DNA of 64,000 nucleotides from Laburnicola sp. R22_1 (GCA_014281115.1 JACONQ010000009.1:1488001-1552000), one strand, 5' to 3'; shown: positions 10,269 to 22,465, numbered from the stretch's first letter. A program made the numbers and translations. The notes: generated from the letters alone by a model not told the origin.

Positions 10269-11371
10269 CCGGACCGTATGCTCGCTGGGCGCTGGCTAGG
10301 CATTGATGCCAAAATCGCATGGGGGGGTTGTACGGACGCTACCGACATACATCGAGTTGCCCGCATATATAGCTTGATATGGATGCTCACGGCGCGCTTT
10401 GGCCGTTTTAATGTCTCCACATGTCGAGCTCCTATCTATGTCAAAAGGATCGACGCTCTACTACTCTACTAGTTTATTGCATGTATTTCGCAGTCGAAAT
10501 ATTATAGATGACGGTTTTAGTAGTAACAGAAATGAATCTGCCGCCTTCGGTTATCTGGTTCGTACTAGGGCTCGTTGATCTCCAGTGGTGTGCAACCAGA
10601 CAATCAGATACAGTATGACATGTGAAATCGCTGGGTCATAGCCGGGTTATTACCATGCCGTTTCAGCACACCCACAGCTTTCCCTTACAGCGTTGTACCG
10701 TATACCAAAAGGTCTGCGATGTTTCTCTTCCTGATTACCATGCCGTGACCCTCGTTACTCCTTCGTTTATGACTTCTTCTTGCGGGACCTCTGAGCTGTA
10801 GCATAATCTGAAAAGACTGCTGATGTTCTTCCCGAACCCAATGCCTCTGACCTGATTTCCCGTTGCGTGAACCTTCATGTTGATTTAATTCCATATCACA
10901 GAGACGTAGAGAGAGTAAGGAAATAGTGTGGGTAGTAGTTGTTATGACGCAAACTTCCAGAGAAGCTCCGAATGATTCTACTTACGCACGTACTTTCTAG
11001 ACTATCCAAGTTGGTTTGACGCAATTTGCGTCTACTATCTACCCGCCAAGCTGTCGCTACCCATGAATTCAGGTTGCTTTGTGGATTCTCTGGCGCATAT
11101 ATGCGCGCCTTAGTACGTTGACTTGGCGTTACTACAAGCATATGCTGTCATCTGCATGCGACACCAAGCAGCTTCGAAGATGAACATCGCATACCGCGTG
11201 TCTGCGATCAAGGCATCGGGTGGCCTGTCTCCTCTACCTTCGTTATTTGGGGCTAGAGTCGGCGTTCCGGAAATCGACTCGTCGACAGTTAGAAAGGCCG
11301 CATATTTCTCGGATGCGTTCGATTGAGTTGAGATTTTCCCTGACAGATCTGTCATTGTATATCAGGCCTGT
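10269..11371. other. Intergenic, no gene recognised
   Basis: Short frames on both strands without protein-like features. No repeat or RNA gene seen. Base composition is normal again, so the RIPped island does not extend here. Confidence 0.5.
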
Positions 11372-12109
11372 TTACTCAATCTGCTCCGACTCCAGACTAG
11401 GGTCCTCCGTCCGCCGTCTGTTCTTCGCGCCTCGATAGATCCAACTCTCTGCTTCGTCCACAACACCTCCAGTCTTTCCTCTTGCCCACGCCAGAGCATC
11501 CTGTCCAATGCCATAGCCCAGACCCGCGAGGAGGCCTATCCTGATTGTCCGCGCAGCCGTCACCGCAGGGAACTTGTTCCACGCGCTCCACAGTCCACCC
11601 GTCACCATACCCGCGACCGTACCCGACAAGAAGTCCCTGCTCTTCTCGACCCCCGTATCGATGCGCTCGATATCTAGTTCGCATATGCCCTCCATCTCAC
11701 TGAATGTTCGACCGGCGCGCCATGTGCCTCTAAAAACATCCATACTCTCCTCAATGATGAAGAATATGCTTGTCCACCCAGCCAAATATGCACCTGATCG
11801 CAGCCCTGCCGTGATGCCGTGTTTGAGCTTATAGTAGTTTTTCGATTTGTGGTAGAGGTACCAGCCGGGTTGTGAGATGGGCAGGCGGTGGGCGTTTTCA
11901 GCGCGGAAGCGAAGTGAGGCGAGGCGCGACGTGTCTAGGTAGCCTAAGAAGGCGCCGCAGGAGAATGAGGAGAAGGTCCCTAGGAGGAGGCGACGATCGA
12001 AGGGCATGCCGAGGCGGCGGAAGGAGGACGGTGCTGGCGGAGGCGGTGACGGAGTCTCGAGATCATTTGGACTGGGTTCAGGAAGTGAGTCTAGTTGTGT
12101 TGTCGCCAT
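11372..12109 (-). CDS. Tim17/Tim22/Tim23-family membrane protein (TIMMDC1-like)
   Basis: Single exon, 245 aa. After a Pro/Ser-rich N-terminus come hydrophobic segments: LLLGTFSSFSCGAFLGYL, then GITAGLRSGAYLAGWTSIFF with the Gly-spaced helix packing and the R-x-G...E-x-x-M-D pattern of the Tim17 superfamily, then FLSGTVAGMVTGGLW and IGLLAGLGYGIGQDAL. Four membrane segments are plausible. Length and layout resemble the inner-membrane complex I assembly factor TIMMDC1 more than the short translocase subunits. It is divergent from the ubiquitin-like gene at 12357 with a 247-bp shared promoter. Mitochondrial inner-membrane location is inferred from the family; the exact role is not proved by sequence. 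Confidence 0.78.
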   Translation of the reverse strand: MATTQLDSLPEPSPNDLETPSPPPPAPSSFRRLGMPFDRRLLLGTFSSFSCGAFLGYLDTSRLASLRFRAENAHRLPISQPGWYLYHKSKNYYKLKHGITAGLRSGAYLAGWTSIFFIIEESMDVFRGTWRAGRTFSEMEGICELDIERIDTGVEKSRDFLSGTVAGMVTGGLWSAWNKFPAVTAARTIRIGLLAGLGYGIGQDALAWARGKTGGVVDEAESWIYRGAKNRRRTEDPSLESEQIE

Positions 12110-12356
12110 TGTGAATATTTGCGCTTTTAGTCGGAGGCGTGCAATGTGGCAATGGATACGACGGGAGTCTTGTGGTCACACGAGGAAGCTGCTGTTGCCA
12201 AGGTTTTCGGAACAGGCGTTCGCGTTCGCGATCAGTTCCGAGCGTGGCGTCCTTCACATTGACGACCCCCCGACGCGTCTCTTAGTCTACTCCTCGATTG
12301 AGTTCCCGCTGGAGCGCGTGCGACACCTCTCCGCAACTTGAGCTTCAAGGATCGCA
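12110..12356. promoter_or_regulatory. Bidirectional promoter region (Tim17-like / UBL-like genes)
   Basis: 247 bp separate two head-to-head start codons, so both core promoters must lie here or overlap the opposite leader. No clear TATA box is visible. Confidence 0.55.
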
Positions 12357-12944
12357 ATGGCCGACCCCAACACGACATACACAACGCCGTCGGCGCAAAC
12401 ATGGACACTCCGCCTCAAGTCGCACAAAACTACGGTTCTTTTGCACGTCGACCCGCTGCAGACATTCACAACGGTGAAGTCGCATCTCTACAACGCCCTC
12501 AAAGACACCGGCCTCAACGACTCCGAAACCGACGAATCAATACCGTTGCCCTCCTCCCCCTCAGACATCGAGCTCGGACGCCCCGTCAACCCCAACGAAG
12601 CAAGCAAGGGCTTCCAGCTAGGCGAGTGGGAATATGCACCGCTGGAGGAAGAGGGTGTCGAGGATGCGAAAGGCAAGGGCAAAGCGAAAGCAGGACGACC
12701 GAAGAAGGCGGACACGGTCGGCGCAGAGAGTGTCAAGGACTGTCCGAAGGGTGCGGGGCTTAGGGATGGTGCTGTATTGGCATTTCGGTGGAGAGGCAAT
12801 GGGGCCCAGGGGCAGGACGAGGATGTCGAGATGCAGGACGGGAAGAAGCCGGATATGTGGGGAGTAAAGCTTGCGAGCTACGAAGACAGCTACGGCGTGG
12901 AGAACGAGAGTGATGTTGGGGGAGGGAGGGAGTTTGAGGGTTGA
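12357..12944 (+). CDS. Conserved fungal protein with ubiquitin-like N-terminus
   Basis: Single exon, 195 aa. Residues about 13-50 (WTLRLKSHKTTVLLHVDP followed by a helix like TTVKSHLYNAL) have the beta-hairpin then helix order of a ubiquitin-like fold. The middle is acidic with a Lys-rich GKGKAKAGRPKKAD stretch, possibly a nuclear signal, and the C-terminus is a short hydrophobic strand (DGAVLAFRW) followed by an acidic VEMQDG segment and a WGVKLASYEDSYG motif. I do not recognise a named family member; similar short fungal proteins are uncharacterised. Function unknown. Confidence 0.72.
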   Translation: MADPNTTYTTPSAQTWTLRLKSHKTTVLLHVDPLQTFTTVKSHLYNALKDTGLNDSETDESIPLPSSPSDIELGRPVNPNEASKGFQLGEWEYAPLEEEGVEDAKGKGKAKAGRPKKADTVGAESVKDCPKGAGLRDGAVLAFRWRGNGAQGQDEDVEMQDGKKPDMWGVKLASYEDSYGVENESDVGGGREFEG

Positions 12945-13584
12945 GCTGCTCGATGAAGGGTTTAGAGCATTCTAAACGAACAAGGAAGGCATTGACGGCG
13001 TTCATCGATAGGCGTTACATGGAGGCACGATACCACGGTGGATAGAACTCGATACGACCAGATGCACTAAGATATACGATACCAAGCCGCGAATCTGCAC
13101 TCCGCGTCGGTTATCTGATAATCTTGTTTGTAAATTGGCGCATGCCGAAGGCTCTATGCAACACCCTGCATGATGTTGTTGTACAGTTGGCAGTTGCTAT
13201 GAAGTGGAACTCGAGTCGATACGACAGCACATCCATCAATGATGCTGATACACCGACTCAAAAGACCGCGCTGACAGGATCATAGCACCACATACTGCTC
13301 GACCTGCATTACTTGTCCAGAAGTACATAATATACGCAGACTGACAGCATGGTGCTGTAGGAGTGGGTCATCCATGGTCCTTCATGTGCGTTGGCCGGTC
13401 GTCGTTGCTAGTCTCGGATCCCTGTCTGTTTTTGGTGGCCCGTGCGTTGTAAACACAACTTTCCGAAGCTCGACCTGGCAGTTCCGCACGACCACCTCAA
13501 CCTCCGACCCTCGCTGCAACCCACACCTTGGACGCTATAGCAGCTGCGCGAGCGATTGAATAATAAGCAACCGCAGAGCACAAA
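12945..13584. other. Intergenic, no gene recognised
   Basis: About 640 bp between two plus-strand genes. Holds the terminator of the UBL-like gene and the promoter of the kinesin gene; no other feature found. Confidence 0.5.
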
Positions 13585-16500
13585 ATGGCCGCCACCGGCG
13601 CGTCCTCCATCTCCGTCACCGTACGAGTGCGCCCGTTCACCATCCGAGAAGCAGCGCAGTTGGCGAGATGCGACGACCAGACACTCTTCCTTGGAGATGG
13701 GTCGTTGGCTGCTGCGCCGACGCCGAAACTGCATCAGAAGGGGATCCGTCCCGTACTCAAAGTTGTGGACGAGAAGTGCTTGTATGAGGTCCAACAGCCC
13801 ATGTTTGTTGACTTGCAAGCTAACAATACCTCAGAATATTCGACCCCCCAGAAGATAACCCCGTCCAACGCTTCTCGAAATCGGTTCTGCCGCAAGGAAA
13901 ACGGGTCAAGGACCAGACGTTCGCCTTCGATCGGGTATTTGACGAGACCACTACCCAGGGCGATGTGTACGAGGCGACCACGAAGCCCCTGCTGGACAGC
14001 GTGCTGGACGGGTATAATGCCACTGTATTTGCATACGGAGCGACAGGCTGCGGAAAGACACACACAATCACGTACGTCTACGAAAGCGCTTGCCGAGGCC
14101 GCATCTAACAAACGCCAGGGGAACCTCACAACAGCCCGGCATCATTTTTCTAACAATGCAGGAGCTGTTCGAGAAGATCAGCGAGGTCCAGGAGGAGAAG
14201 GTCACTGAAATCACACTCTCTTATCTCGAGATATACAACGAAACAATTCGCGATTTACTTGTCGAAGGCGGCAGCAAACAGACGCTCATGCTGAGAGAGG
14301 ATGCGAATCAAACGGTATCGGTCCAAGGCCTTTCCAGTCATCGCCCGCAGAGTGTAGGTCATCAAGGCAATTCCGGTTACAGGTACTAACCACAAGAAGG
14401 TACAAGAAGTCATGGACATGATCGTGCGCGGTAACGAGTACCGGACAATGTCGCCGACAGAAGCCAACGCAACTTCGTCAAGATCGCACGCTGTTCTTCA
14501 GATCAACGTATCATCGAAACAACGTAACGCCTCGGTGAACGAACCGCATACAATGGCAACGCTAAGCATCATCGATTTGGCCGGCAGCGAACGCGCGTCC
14601 GTAACAAAGAACCGTGGAGAACGCTTGATTGAGGGCGCGAACATCAACAAGTCGCTTCTCGCCTTGGGGAGCTGTATCAATGCCTTGTGCGATCCGCGGA
14701 AAAGGAACCATATTCCCTATCGAAACTCGAAGCTCACTCGGTTGCTGAAGTTTTCGCTCGGCGGCAACTGTCGGACAGTCATGATAGTGTGCGTCAGTCC
14801 CTCGAGCGCGCACTTCGACGAGACACAGAACACCCTGCGATACGCAAATCGAGCAAAGAACATCCAGACGAAGGTCACGAAGAACGTGTTCAACGTGAAC
14901 AGGCACGTCAAGGACTATCTAAAGAAGATCGACGAGCAAAGGGCCTTGATTGATGAACTGATGGCCAAGCAGAAGGACCAAGAGGGAAGTGCTTTCGTCA
15001 AGTTCCAGAAGCAAAGCGAGAAGAAGGAGATAATCCTGCGGGAAGCTATTGTACGACTACGACAAGCTTATGCAGATTCCGAGACCGACCGAAGGGAAAG
15101 ACTAGGGATGCTAAAGACGCTTAAGCAGGCTGAAAAGCGCGTCTCTCTTATATCGGCCTGGATAGCCGCGTTCGATCAAGTCCAAGATCTTCGAGAAAGT
15201 GAAGGTATGCCAGCCCAAGTCACAGCCATGAGGGATTCAGCCCTCGGAATCTCAGCCGAGCTGGAGCAAACAAGACAGCATTGCCATCGCAGGTTGGAGC
15301 GCACCAATTGGGCCAGCAAGCTCGATACAGCGCTGCAAGTCGGTCTGCGACAATTTAGTGAGGTTGATGGTTCTTGCGACGGTCACGATGCTGCCAACCT
15401 TAGCCGGGAATACGAGCTTTTGAAGTCTAATGCGGAGCGGGAAGTGCTCAATGTGCTGCTGGAGCAAGAAAAGGGTGGCGATGCTGCTATTGTCCAAGTG
15501 CTTGTACAAGCCCACATTGAGACGGTCGCTATTCTTAACCAGATTACCCAAATGGACGAAGAGGAGGCTGTGAAAGCTGCAAGGAACGTCCTTACCAAGG
15601 TCATGAACTCTTGCACAAACAGCACCTCCCAGGCCATCCGACCGGACGGTGGTCTCCCGGTCACCGAGTTCTTTGCCCCGAGCAACAAAGGTACACCCAA
15701 GCGCAGAAGGCCGGTCAACATCATAGGTCCGTCGGAGATGAGGCCACTACCAATGCCAACGCTCACTGAAGCGCCTCACCTTGCTGCATCACCTATGAAG
15801 GGCTCTCCCCGCAGGCGGAAAATGGGAGGCGCGAAGAAGGGAGTTCAGTTCTCGCCAATGAAGAAGAAGTCGCCGTCAAAAGCTAAGAGGGGCGTCCGGT
15901 GGAGAGATGACACCGAGAACGGTACACTGGCTGAGTTCCAAAAGACGCCAGAGCACATGGAGCCTACACCAACAAAGTCATCGACCGATATTGCCCCCCC
16001 TGCTTTCTCCGCACCCGTTGCGGCGCATGAAAAAGATCAAAACGGGGGCTCTTCGCCGATACCAACACCTCCAAAGGCATCGATGGATCTTAAGGCAAAG
16101 TCGAGTCGTTTTCAAACGGGCTTTCTCTCGAAGAGATCAGACGGGTCTCCCGCTCCGCCAACCATCACGAATTTCTCATCCGACTCGGACACGTCTCCTC
16201 TTCGAGAAATCGGCACCAACTCCATTCGTCCTTCGTCGTTGAGCATGGTTGAGAACGCTACCGAAGGCAATAGTGCCGAGGCTTCGTCGGGATCTGAAGA
16301 AGAGAAATGGAGCATGGATCAATCCGATGCGCGCAAGATTGGATCTGCAATGAAACGACGCTCGTCCGCGAATTCAGGCTCTGTCCCAGTAAACCGGGCA
16401 CACCGTCGTCGCAGTCCTACTGCAGCTACAGCCTGTAGCCCGCAAAATGAGAACACTCTTCTCTCTGCCAGTGCGACGCGTCGTATGGTGAAGGGCGACC

Positions 16501-16703
16501 GCGATGCTGACTGGAAAAACAGCGTCCTGAGCCCGCGCACTGCCCCAATAGTCAAGGGGGCAATTCGAAGAACAACAATGGCCGTATCGGGCGAGGAGCG
16601 AGCTTCAGGCGGATTGAACCGAGCCCCGATACGGTTGTCTAGCAATGGTTCGGCTGGATCAAGAGGTAGCCTCATGGGCGCTCAAAAAACCGTTTGGCGC
16701 TAG
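13585..16703 (+). CDS. KIP3: Kinesin-8 motor protein (Kip3/Klp5-Klp6 type)
   Basis: Four exons (13585-13781, 13835-14071, 14119-14353, 14400-16703) give 990 aa; introns are 46-53 nt and the third has a TACTAAC branch site. The motor domain is N-terminal (about residues 10-350): SISVTVRVRPF at the first strand, Walker A GATGCGKTHT near residue 135, switch I NATSSRSH near 245, switch II DLAGSE near 281, and the NKSLLALGSCINAL / HIPYRNSKLTRLL signature. The family-specific kinesin-8 features are the long loop-2 insertion around exon 1-2 and the neck sequence after YANRAKNI. A coiled coil follows (about 360-560), then a long basic, Ser/Pro-rich tail with repeated KKG/SPMKKK patches that could bind microtubules or act as nuclear signals. 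Kinesin-8 motors walk to plus ends and shorten microtubules, controlling spindle length and nuclear position. Splice joins are confirmed by conserved motor sequence across each junction. Confidence 0.93.
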
Positions 16704-17851
16704 GCGCTGATTCTCTTGTTGTTGATGGCTGACGTTTTACGCAGCGCACCGACCTTTTGCGTATTCTCGGAGTTGATTGTTGTTTCCTAGCGGCGTTGTC
16801 TATCTATCGCCACGCGTTGGCGATGTGGCGTTTGAGCGGTGCATTGGAGATCACTCTATTTTGTCCGGTCACACTAAATTTTCAAAATCATACCTGGGTC
16901 AAGCATGGTCGGTGGTTGGGTTGGTCTATTCAGTATCGAAGAGCGAGTTCTGGCGTTTGTCAGACGGTACGGCTCATAAAGGATGTGCCGTCATTTGTAT
17001 TCCTGTGTTGATACTTTAAGTTAATGATGCAATACGTTCACTCGCTGTCATGCTACTCTTACCTCTTTTCATGGCCTTAAAGGTCTTGAGACGCGTTTAT
17101 CTTTGGCCGTCTGACCCTCGTCCGGCATAGTAGGGCGACTATTGTAGTGAGAGTCGTGGTCGTTGGCGAACACAAAGTCTCTTCGAGAAGTGCGCGATGG
17201 AGAAATTCAGCAGCACTTGGTGATACTGCTCTGCTATTGCACGTCCTACATGTATTCTCGGCTGGCCCGTCTTCCGTTTCCCGGACGGTACGGTACCTCC
17301 ATATCCACCGGCTAACCTCGGCCATCCTCTTCCCACCATCACACCCACCACCCACAACCCAGGCGTGTGCAACAATACCTAGTAGACATCGCCGCTTCGA
17401 AGTACTATTCGCCGCATATATATTTGATTAAGAAATAAATAAGCACATGCGATGGACGCACAATAGGATCCGCTGTTAGTAAGAAATTCAAGGGGTGGAG
17501 GGGTAAGAGGTAATGTAGGGTCGGTCTCCCATTACCACCCGTGCTAACCAATACAGGACTACTCAGGATAAGTCGGCCGAGGTCCTTACGCAAACACTAG
17601 ACTACCTTGTGCCGCTTGCACGTTCCCGAACAACATCATCACTCATTGCCTACGGAGCTACCTCCATTTGCTAGAATTTTCCACATGGCGAGGTACCCTC
17701 GTACCATCCATGACGTGCGACGGCGCGATGTGGGGTCGAGGTCCTTATATACACTGGATGGTTGCCCCCGCCTTGTCCTGACTACTTCGCTTGCCATTGA
17801 GCCCTCTGTCTGTACGCAACGAGGTTTATTTAATTCGTGAATATGAGCACC
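16704..17851. other. Intergenic, no gene recognised
   Basis: 1.1 kb between the kinesin and the oxidoreductase gene. No coding pattern on either strand. Confidence 0.5.
17746..17752 (+). promoter_or_regulatory. TATA box of the quinone-oxidoreductase-like gene
   Basis: TATATAC about 100 bp before the ATG at 17852, a normal distance for a fungal gene with a short leader. Confidence 0.45.
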
Positions 17852-19024
17852 ATGAAGGAAGCTATTGTGTCGAAGGGGCCGGAGGTCAAGATTGTGGATA
17901 GCCCGATTCCAGACTGTGGGCCTGATCAGCTTGTCATCAAGGTTGTGGTATCGGGGAGTAACCCTAAGGATTGGTATGTTGCCATTTGTTTTTCTCCTCT
18001 TCAATCTGCTGTCTGCATTGGTTACGAGCCAATGCTAATGCATCCATGTCAACAGGAAGATCCCAGAATGGCTGGACAAGAAGATGAACGCGGGCGACGA
18101 CATTGCCGGCATCGTACACAGCGTGGGTAGCCATGTCTGGGAATTCAAGCCCGGAGATCGAGTCGCGTCTTTTCACGAGATGATGTCGCCTGCCGGCAGT
18201 TATGCAGAGTACGCCGTAGGCTGGCAACACACGACTTTCCACATACCAAAAAAAACCACATTCGAGGGTGCGTATACGCCCCCTGCCACTCTCACTCTCC
18301 GAACCATACTAACCCACCGCTACATACAGACGCAGCCACCCTCCCGCTAGCCGCCATGACCGCCGCAATCGGTCTGCACGTCCGCCTCGGCCTCCCCGCG
18401 CCATGGGTCCCAAACACGAAGAACCCAGAAACGCCTCTCGTAGTCTACGGCGGTGCTTCGGCCGTTGGAGCTTACACTATCAAACTCGCCCAACGCGCAA
18501 ACATCCACCCCATCATCGCCGTCGCCGGCCGCGGCATCCCCTTCGTAGAGACTCTCCTCGACCGCTCAAAAGGCGACACCGTCATCGACTATCGCGCCGG
18601 CGACACGGCCGTAATCTCTGGCATGCGCGATGCACTCCAGGGGAAAAAACTGCACTACGCCTTCGACGCCGTGAGCGAGCACAATTCGTACACCAACATC
18701 GCGCAAGTGCTCGAGCCGGACGGACACATTGCGCTCGTGCTGCCGGGCAAAAAGTACGAGGGGATTCCCGAGTCGGTGGATATGGCGATTACGAGTGTCG
18801 GGGAGGCGCACAAGGGGGATAAGGATTTTGCGTATGTGTTTTTTCGGTATATGGCGAGGGGGTTGGATGAGGGGTGGTTTACGGCGCATCCGGTTAAGGT
18901 GGTGGGTGGGGGCTTGGAGGGCGTAGAGGGGGCGTTGAGGGCGTTGAAGGAGGGGAAGGCGAGTGCGGTTAAGTATGTTTTTAGGATTGCGGAGACGCCC
19001 GGGGTTAAGGGGGGGAAGTTGTGA
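17852..19024 (+). CDS. Zinc-less medium-chain dehydrogenase/reductase (quinone-oxidoreductase-like)
   Basis: Three exons (17852-17973, 18056-18267, 18330-19024) give 342 aa; an in-frame ATG at 17843 would add three residues. MKEAIVSKGPEVKIVD is the usual MDR beginning; the GroES-like half contains VVVSGSNPKDWK, AGDDIAGIVHSVG and FKPGDRVASF. The nucleotide-binding half has VVYGGASAVGAYTIKLA near residue 150, an NADP(H)-binding Rossmann loop of the enoyl-reductase type. Zinc-binding Cys/His of true alcohol dehydrogenases are absent. Relatives include ToxD-like fungal enoyl reductases and zinc-binding-like oxidoreductases; substrate unknown. No secondary-metabolism genes lie next to it, so a stand-alone detoxification or quinone-reduction role is more likely. 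Splice sites are supported by frame and motif continuity. Confidence 0.88.
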
Positions 19025-19504
19025 GGGATTGGTTGATGGAGGGAGAAAGGGAAGTGGAGAAGTACTGGAATCAGTACCTTGGACGTAAAATAATATGACA
19101 AAGATCTAAATACCTTGTGTTACCCCAGGATGGACAATACCAAGGCCAAAGTACTCAACCTTGAATGCTACGCCTGTACATAGGACTGCTGTATCATGTT
19201 ATAGATACAAGTGAAGACACTGCCAAACGTAAACCAGACTTCAGACAAAAAAGTCAACTCTCGAATGTAAGATCACAATCAGTCGACGGCGAGTTGCCAC
19301 TAATCACAGACATTTGCAACAAAATTCTTTACAATCATCATCAATTCATCTCCGCACTACTCTACCACTACTTCGAGCTTGAAATCACCCTCCTTAATAA
19401 CATCTCCTCCAAGTCAGCTCCTCCAGATCCAGCACATGCCACTTCCGTATCGACAAAGCCGAGAAAGCAGACGCGTTCCGCCTTCACGGAGCATCAGCCC
19501 TCAT
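19025..19504. other. Convergent intergenic region, no gene recognised
   Basis: 480 bp between two converging genes; only terminators expected. Confidence 0.5.
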
Positions 19505-20292
19505 CTACGGGTTGCACCTCTGCCACTGAACGTACGCAACCTGAGTGAACTTGAGATCGGTTGAATCGGTGGTGAGCAGACCAGTGGCGGAAGGATTGGT
19601 GGACGTCAGGCGGACTTGCGAATTGATGTTGAGCATGCCGCTGGCGCCGCAGGGAGACCAGACAGTCGACGTGCTGTCGGCCTGGTCGTGCTTGAGGTAG
19701 TCACCTGTCACGGGACCTTGGAAGGTATATTGGGTGGAGCTCTGTGGGGCTCATTAGCTTGCTCTCCGGTTGTAGGTAGGAATGGTACAGGTGGGGTATA
19801 CCTGTCGCTGTTGGCCAGAGAAGTAGTAGGTGGATTTGAGAGTGCCAGTGACGCCCTGCTGGATAGAGGCGTAGCCACGATAATCGGCGCTGAGGACTGA
19901 ATATTGGAAGCCTCCTGGGTACCTAATTGCCTTTTTAGATAAGTTCGATCAAGGAATCACATTTCAACAGTACTGGATATTGATGTTCAGCTGGCAGTTC
20001 TTGCGCTGCTCAGTAACAGGGATGCCAGGGCCGATGGAAGCAATGTAGGCGTCGAAGATGAGCGTGATAAGCGTCCTGTCAGACGAGAGCTGGGAGCTCA
20101 AGGTGCCCTGGGGGCATCCAGTTCCACCATAAGTGACACCACGGATGGTGACCTAACATGTATAAGTATTGAGAACGGTAAGGGTTGCGAACTGCGTACT
20201 TGACCAGGCGGAGGAGCATCGCCAAGCTCAATGGGGGAGATGGGAATGACGCCGGCCGCAACGGCGGGAACAAGAGCAGAGAGCCACTTCAT
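19505..20292 (-). CDS. DUF4360 family small secreted protein
   Basis: Four exons on the minus strand (20292-20200, 20152-19974, 19922-19802, 19741-19505) give 209 aa. A signal peptide (MKWLSALVPAVAAGVIP) is followed by the family hallmarks: IRGVTYGGTGCPQG, DRTLITLIFDAYIASIGPG, RKNCQLNINIQYPGGFQYS, and a beta-rich tail with STYYFSGQ and the final WQRCNP. Cys residues are few and conserved in position. DUF4360 proteins are extracellular and of unknown function, common in fungi and some bacteria. The second and third junctions were placed by joining known family sequence across 47-60 nt introns with GT..AG ends. Secretion is strongly suggested; role unknown. Confidence 0.9.
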
Positions 20293-20407
20293 AGTGAATG
20301 TGTTGGATAGATGAGTGAAATGCGAAGTGATGATGCTAACTAACTGCAGCACCGAACTGACTCTGACAGGCAACTTGATGAAGATCAATCTGGGGGATAT
20401 GAGCGAG

Positions 20408-20415
20408 TTTAAATA
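20408..20415 (-). promoter_or_regulatory. TATA-like box of the DUF4360 gene
   Basis: TATTTAAA on the minus strand, about 115 bp before the start codon at 20292. Confidence 0.4.
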
Positions 20416-21391
20416 CCACTTTCCACAACTTTACATCGCGTCCATATCCTCCCTGGCAGTCACTGCTACACTGCTATCGCGTGGTGCCATCTTTGCTTAC
20501 GAGCAGATAACTGCCGCCAAGGAGCAGTCTCAATATACAGTACGGATGGTCCGGCGAGCCGGGCCTTCTCACACGTCTGGTTGGGTTGTATCTGCCAGGT
20601 GACTCGTGTTTTGACGATATCTGATGCTACTTTCCCGCGTAGAGAGTAGGACCTAGTCCATTTTGCGATAGAAAACCTCAATAGATCCAAGACGGGATAC
20701 ACGACCTAGCTTCGTATCACGCACAGTGAAATGCTTACAAGTGGGCCAATATTTGTTGTCCTGGTCGACCAACTGCAAATAGCCCGGTTTGAGGATGCAG
20801 AATGCCGAAGATGGCCTCGATCCCATTTATCAGACCTGGAATACGACGGTATCAAGCTCTCTCTGGAAGTACCTCCCGCCCGTCTCGATAGAAGAATGGA
20901 TTTAGAACAGGGGTGCTGAAGAGCCATGTCCCTGAAATTGCATTGCATATCGGATGATTCTTCAATCAGTCCATGTTGACACAGACTTCAAGGCGCGAGC
21001 TGGCTTGTTCCGTTGCTTCAGCACGCGGAATGTCAGTCTGGACAAATAAATTGAAAGTAGATTTGAACGAATATATGATCCCGGAAGGTCGTTCTCGAAA
21101 TAGAACTTCTGGACTGGAAGCGAGCCAAAGCAGCTCGAGCGGCTCCGCAGGCTCGGCAGACTTCATCTATGTCTCCCGTATGGCAACGCGAGGTATACTG
21201 TAATAGTATCGAGCACTGGGATTAGCAGCTCAATTTTGTCCAGGGCAAGCAACTGTTCGGTCGTCCAAGCAAGAAGGGGACCATGTCGTGGATCTCGAAG
21301 CGGCAGCTCTGGTGCAGTCTAGATTAACCTTTTATATTAAAGCTTGTCAGTCTCACCACTGTCAACAGCTGTTGTCACATACGTTAGCGAG

Positions 21392-22192
21392 TTAGCTCAT
21401 GCAAGGGCATTGAGCAGATCTGGACATGAAGCTAAAAATAACGTTTCGGAAAACAGCCGTGCGGTGGATGAATGAATGAAAACGTGCGGTGGACCCTGAG
21501 GGCACATTCCGCGGGTAGCGAAGACGCAGCACGAAGCATTGCAGCGAATCCAGACCGGGTCTTTGCCAGCTACCAGCATCCATGAACCAGCCGGTGTTCA
21601 CGCGGTGGGCGTGATAGATTGAAAATTGATTGCGACCATGCCGTTCACGAGGGCGACAACCGTAGCGTGCCGAACGGCGACTTGGCAGCTGAGCTTTGAA
21701 TGAGATTCGACCTTGTAATACTCCAGAGTTGGATACTAGGACAAGACGGTGGAACATAGGCAGAAGCGGATACGAGAAATAAAGTCGCTTAGACGCCGGA
21801 TGTAGCTTGGTGAGCAGCATATGCATTGGACTGCATATTTGCAACTTGCAGGGGCAAGCGCTGCCACGAGAAAACGGTAGTCCCGAGGTCCCGAGGTGAG
21901 GCAGGCCGTATGAAGAACACGTGATGGAAAGAGCGCGACAGACGAGCAAGAAGCTCGATGGGAATGCAGGAAGGGCCGCCTTCGTGTTTTCGGGGCGACG
22001 AGCGTTGAAAGAGTCCAGCTGGCTCTCCGGGTAAACAGGAGGGTAGGGTACCGGGTAGGCAGCGCGCCAGAGTGGAATCAGCCAGGCGAGCGTAGGCACA
22101 CAGACGATAAGATGGCTCCCCCGAGACCAGCAAACAACATGAACAGGAACGGGAGCTGTCGCTACGAGGAGAAAGAAAGCGATGGGATCCAC
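21392..22192 (-). CDS. Doubtful 266-aa open frame, function unknown
   Basis: Uninterrupted frame of 266 codons. It begins with a hydrophobic MDPIAFFLLVATAPVPVHVV segment but then has the mixed, Arg/Ser/His-rich composition of a non-coding frame, with no recognisable domain, and other frames overlap it. Could be an orphan gene, part of a transcript leader, or chance. Low confidence that it is translated. Confidence 0.15.
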   Translation of the reverse strand: MDPIAFFLLVATAPVPVHVVCWSRGSHLIVCVPTLAWLIPLWRAAYPVPYPPVYPESQLDSFNARRPENTKAALPAFPSSFLLVCRALSITCSSYGLPHLGTSGLPFSRGSACPCKLQICSPMHMLLTKLHPASKRLYFSYPLLPMFHRLVLVSNSGVLQGRISFKAQLPSRRSARYGCRPRERHGRNQFSIYHAHRVNTGWFMDAGSWQRPGLDSLQCFVLRLRYPRNVPSGSTARFHSFIHRTAVFRNVIFSFMSRSAQCPCMS

Positions 22193-22465
22193 GAGGAGCG
22201 GAGGTTGGTATTCGGCGTCGGAGGTGGGAGAGGGTTGAGATGATCACTCATCAAGGCACCCGATTCGGCAAGGACGTTCTGACGCAGCGTTCTGCTTCGG
22301 CGCGGGGCATTGGCCGCCGGCGGAATCATGGCGTCAGAGAAGAGCTCCAGACGGCCATCGCAAATGGCCGCTGTAGATGGCTTCTACATAGCTGAAACAC
22401 CACCGTAACCGCTCAAACTGAAGCTCTTCAGCGCACTCCTCCTCGTCCTCCTGTCCTACCTCTCC

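Larger units (their letters stand above)
20293..22465. other. Long intergenic region with one doubtful frame
   Basis: 2.2 kb without a recognisable gene. Contains a long minus-strand frame (21392-22192) listed separately. The right end must hold the MsrA promoter. Confidence 0.45.
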
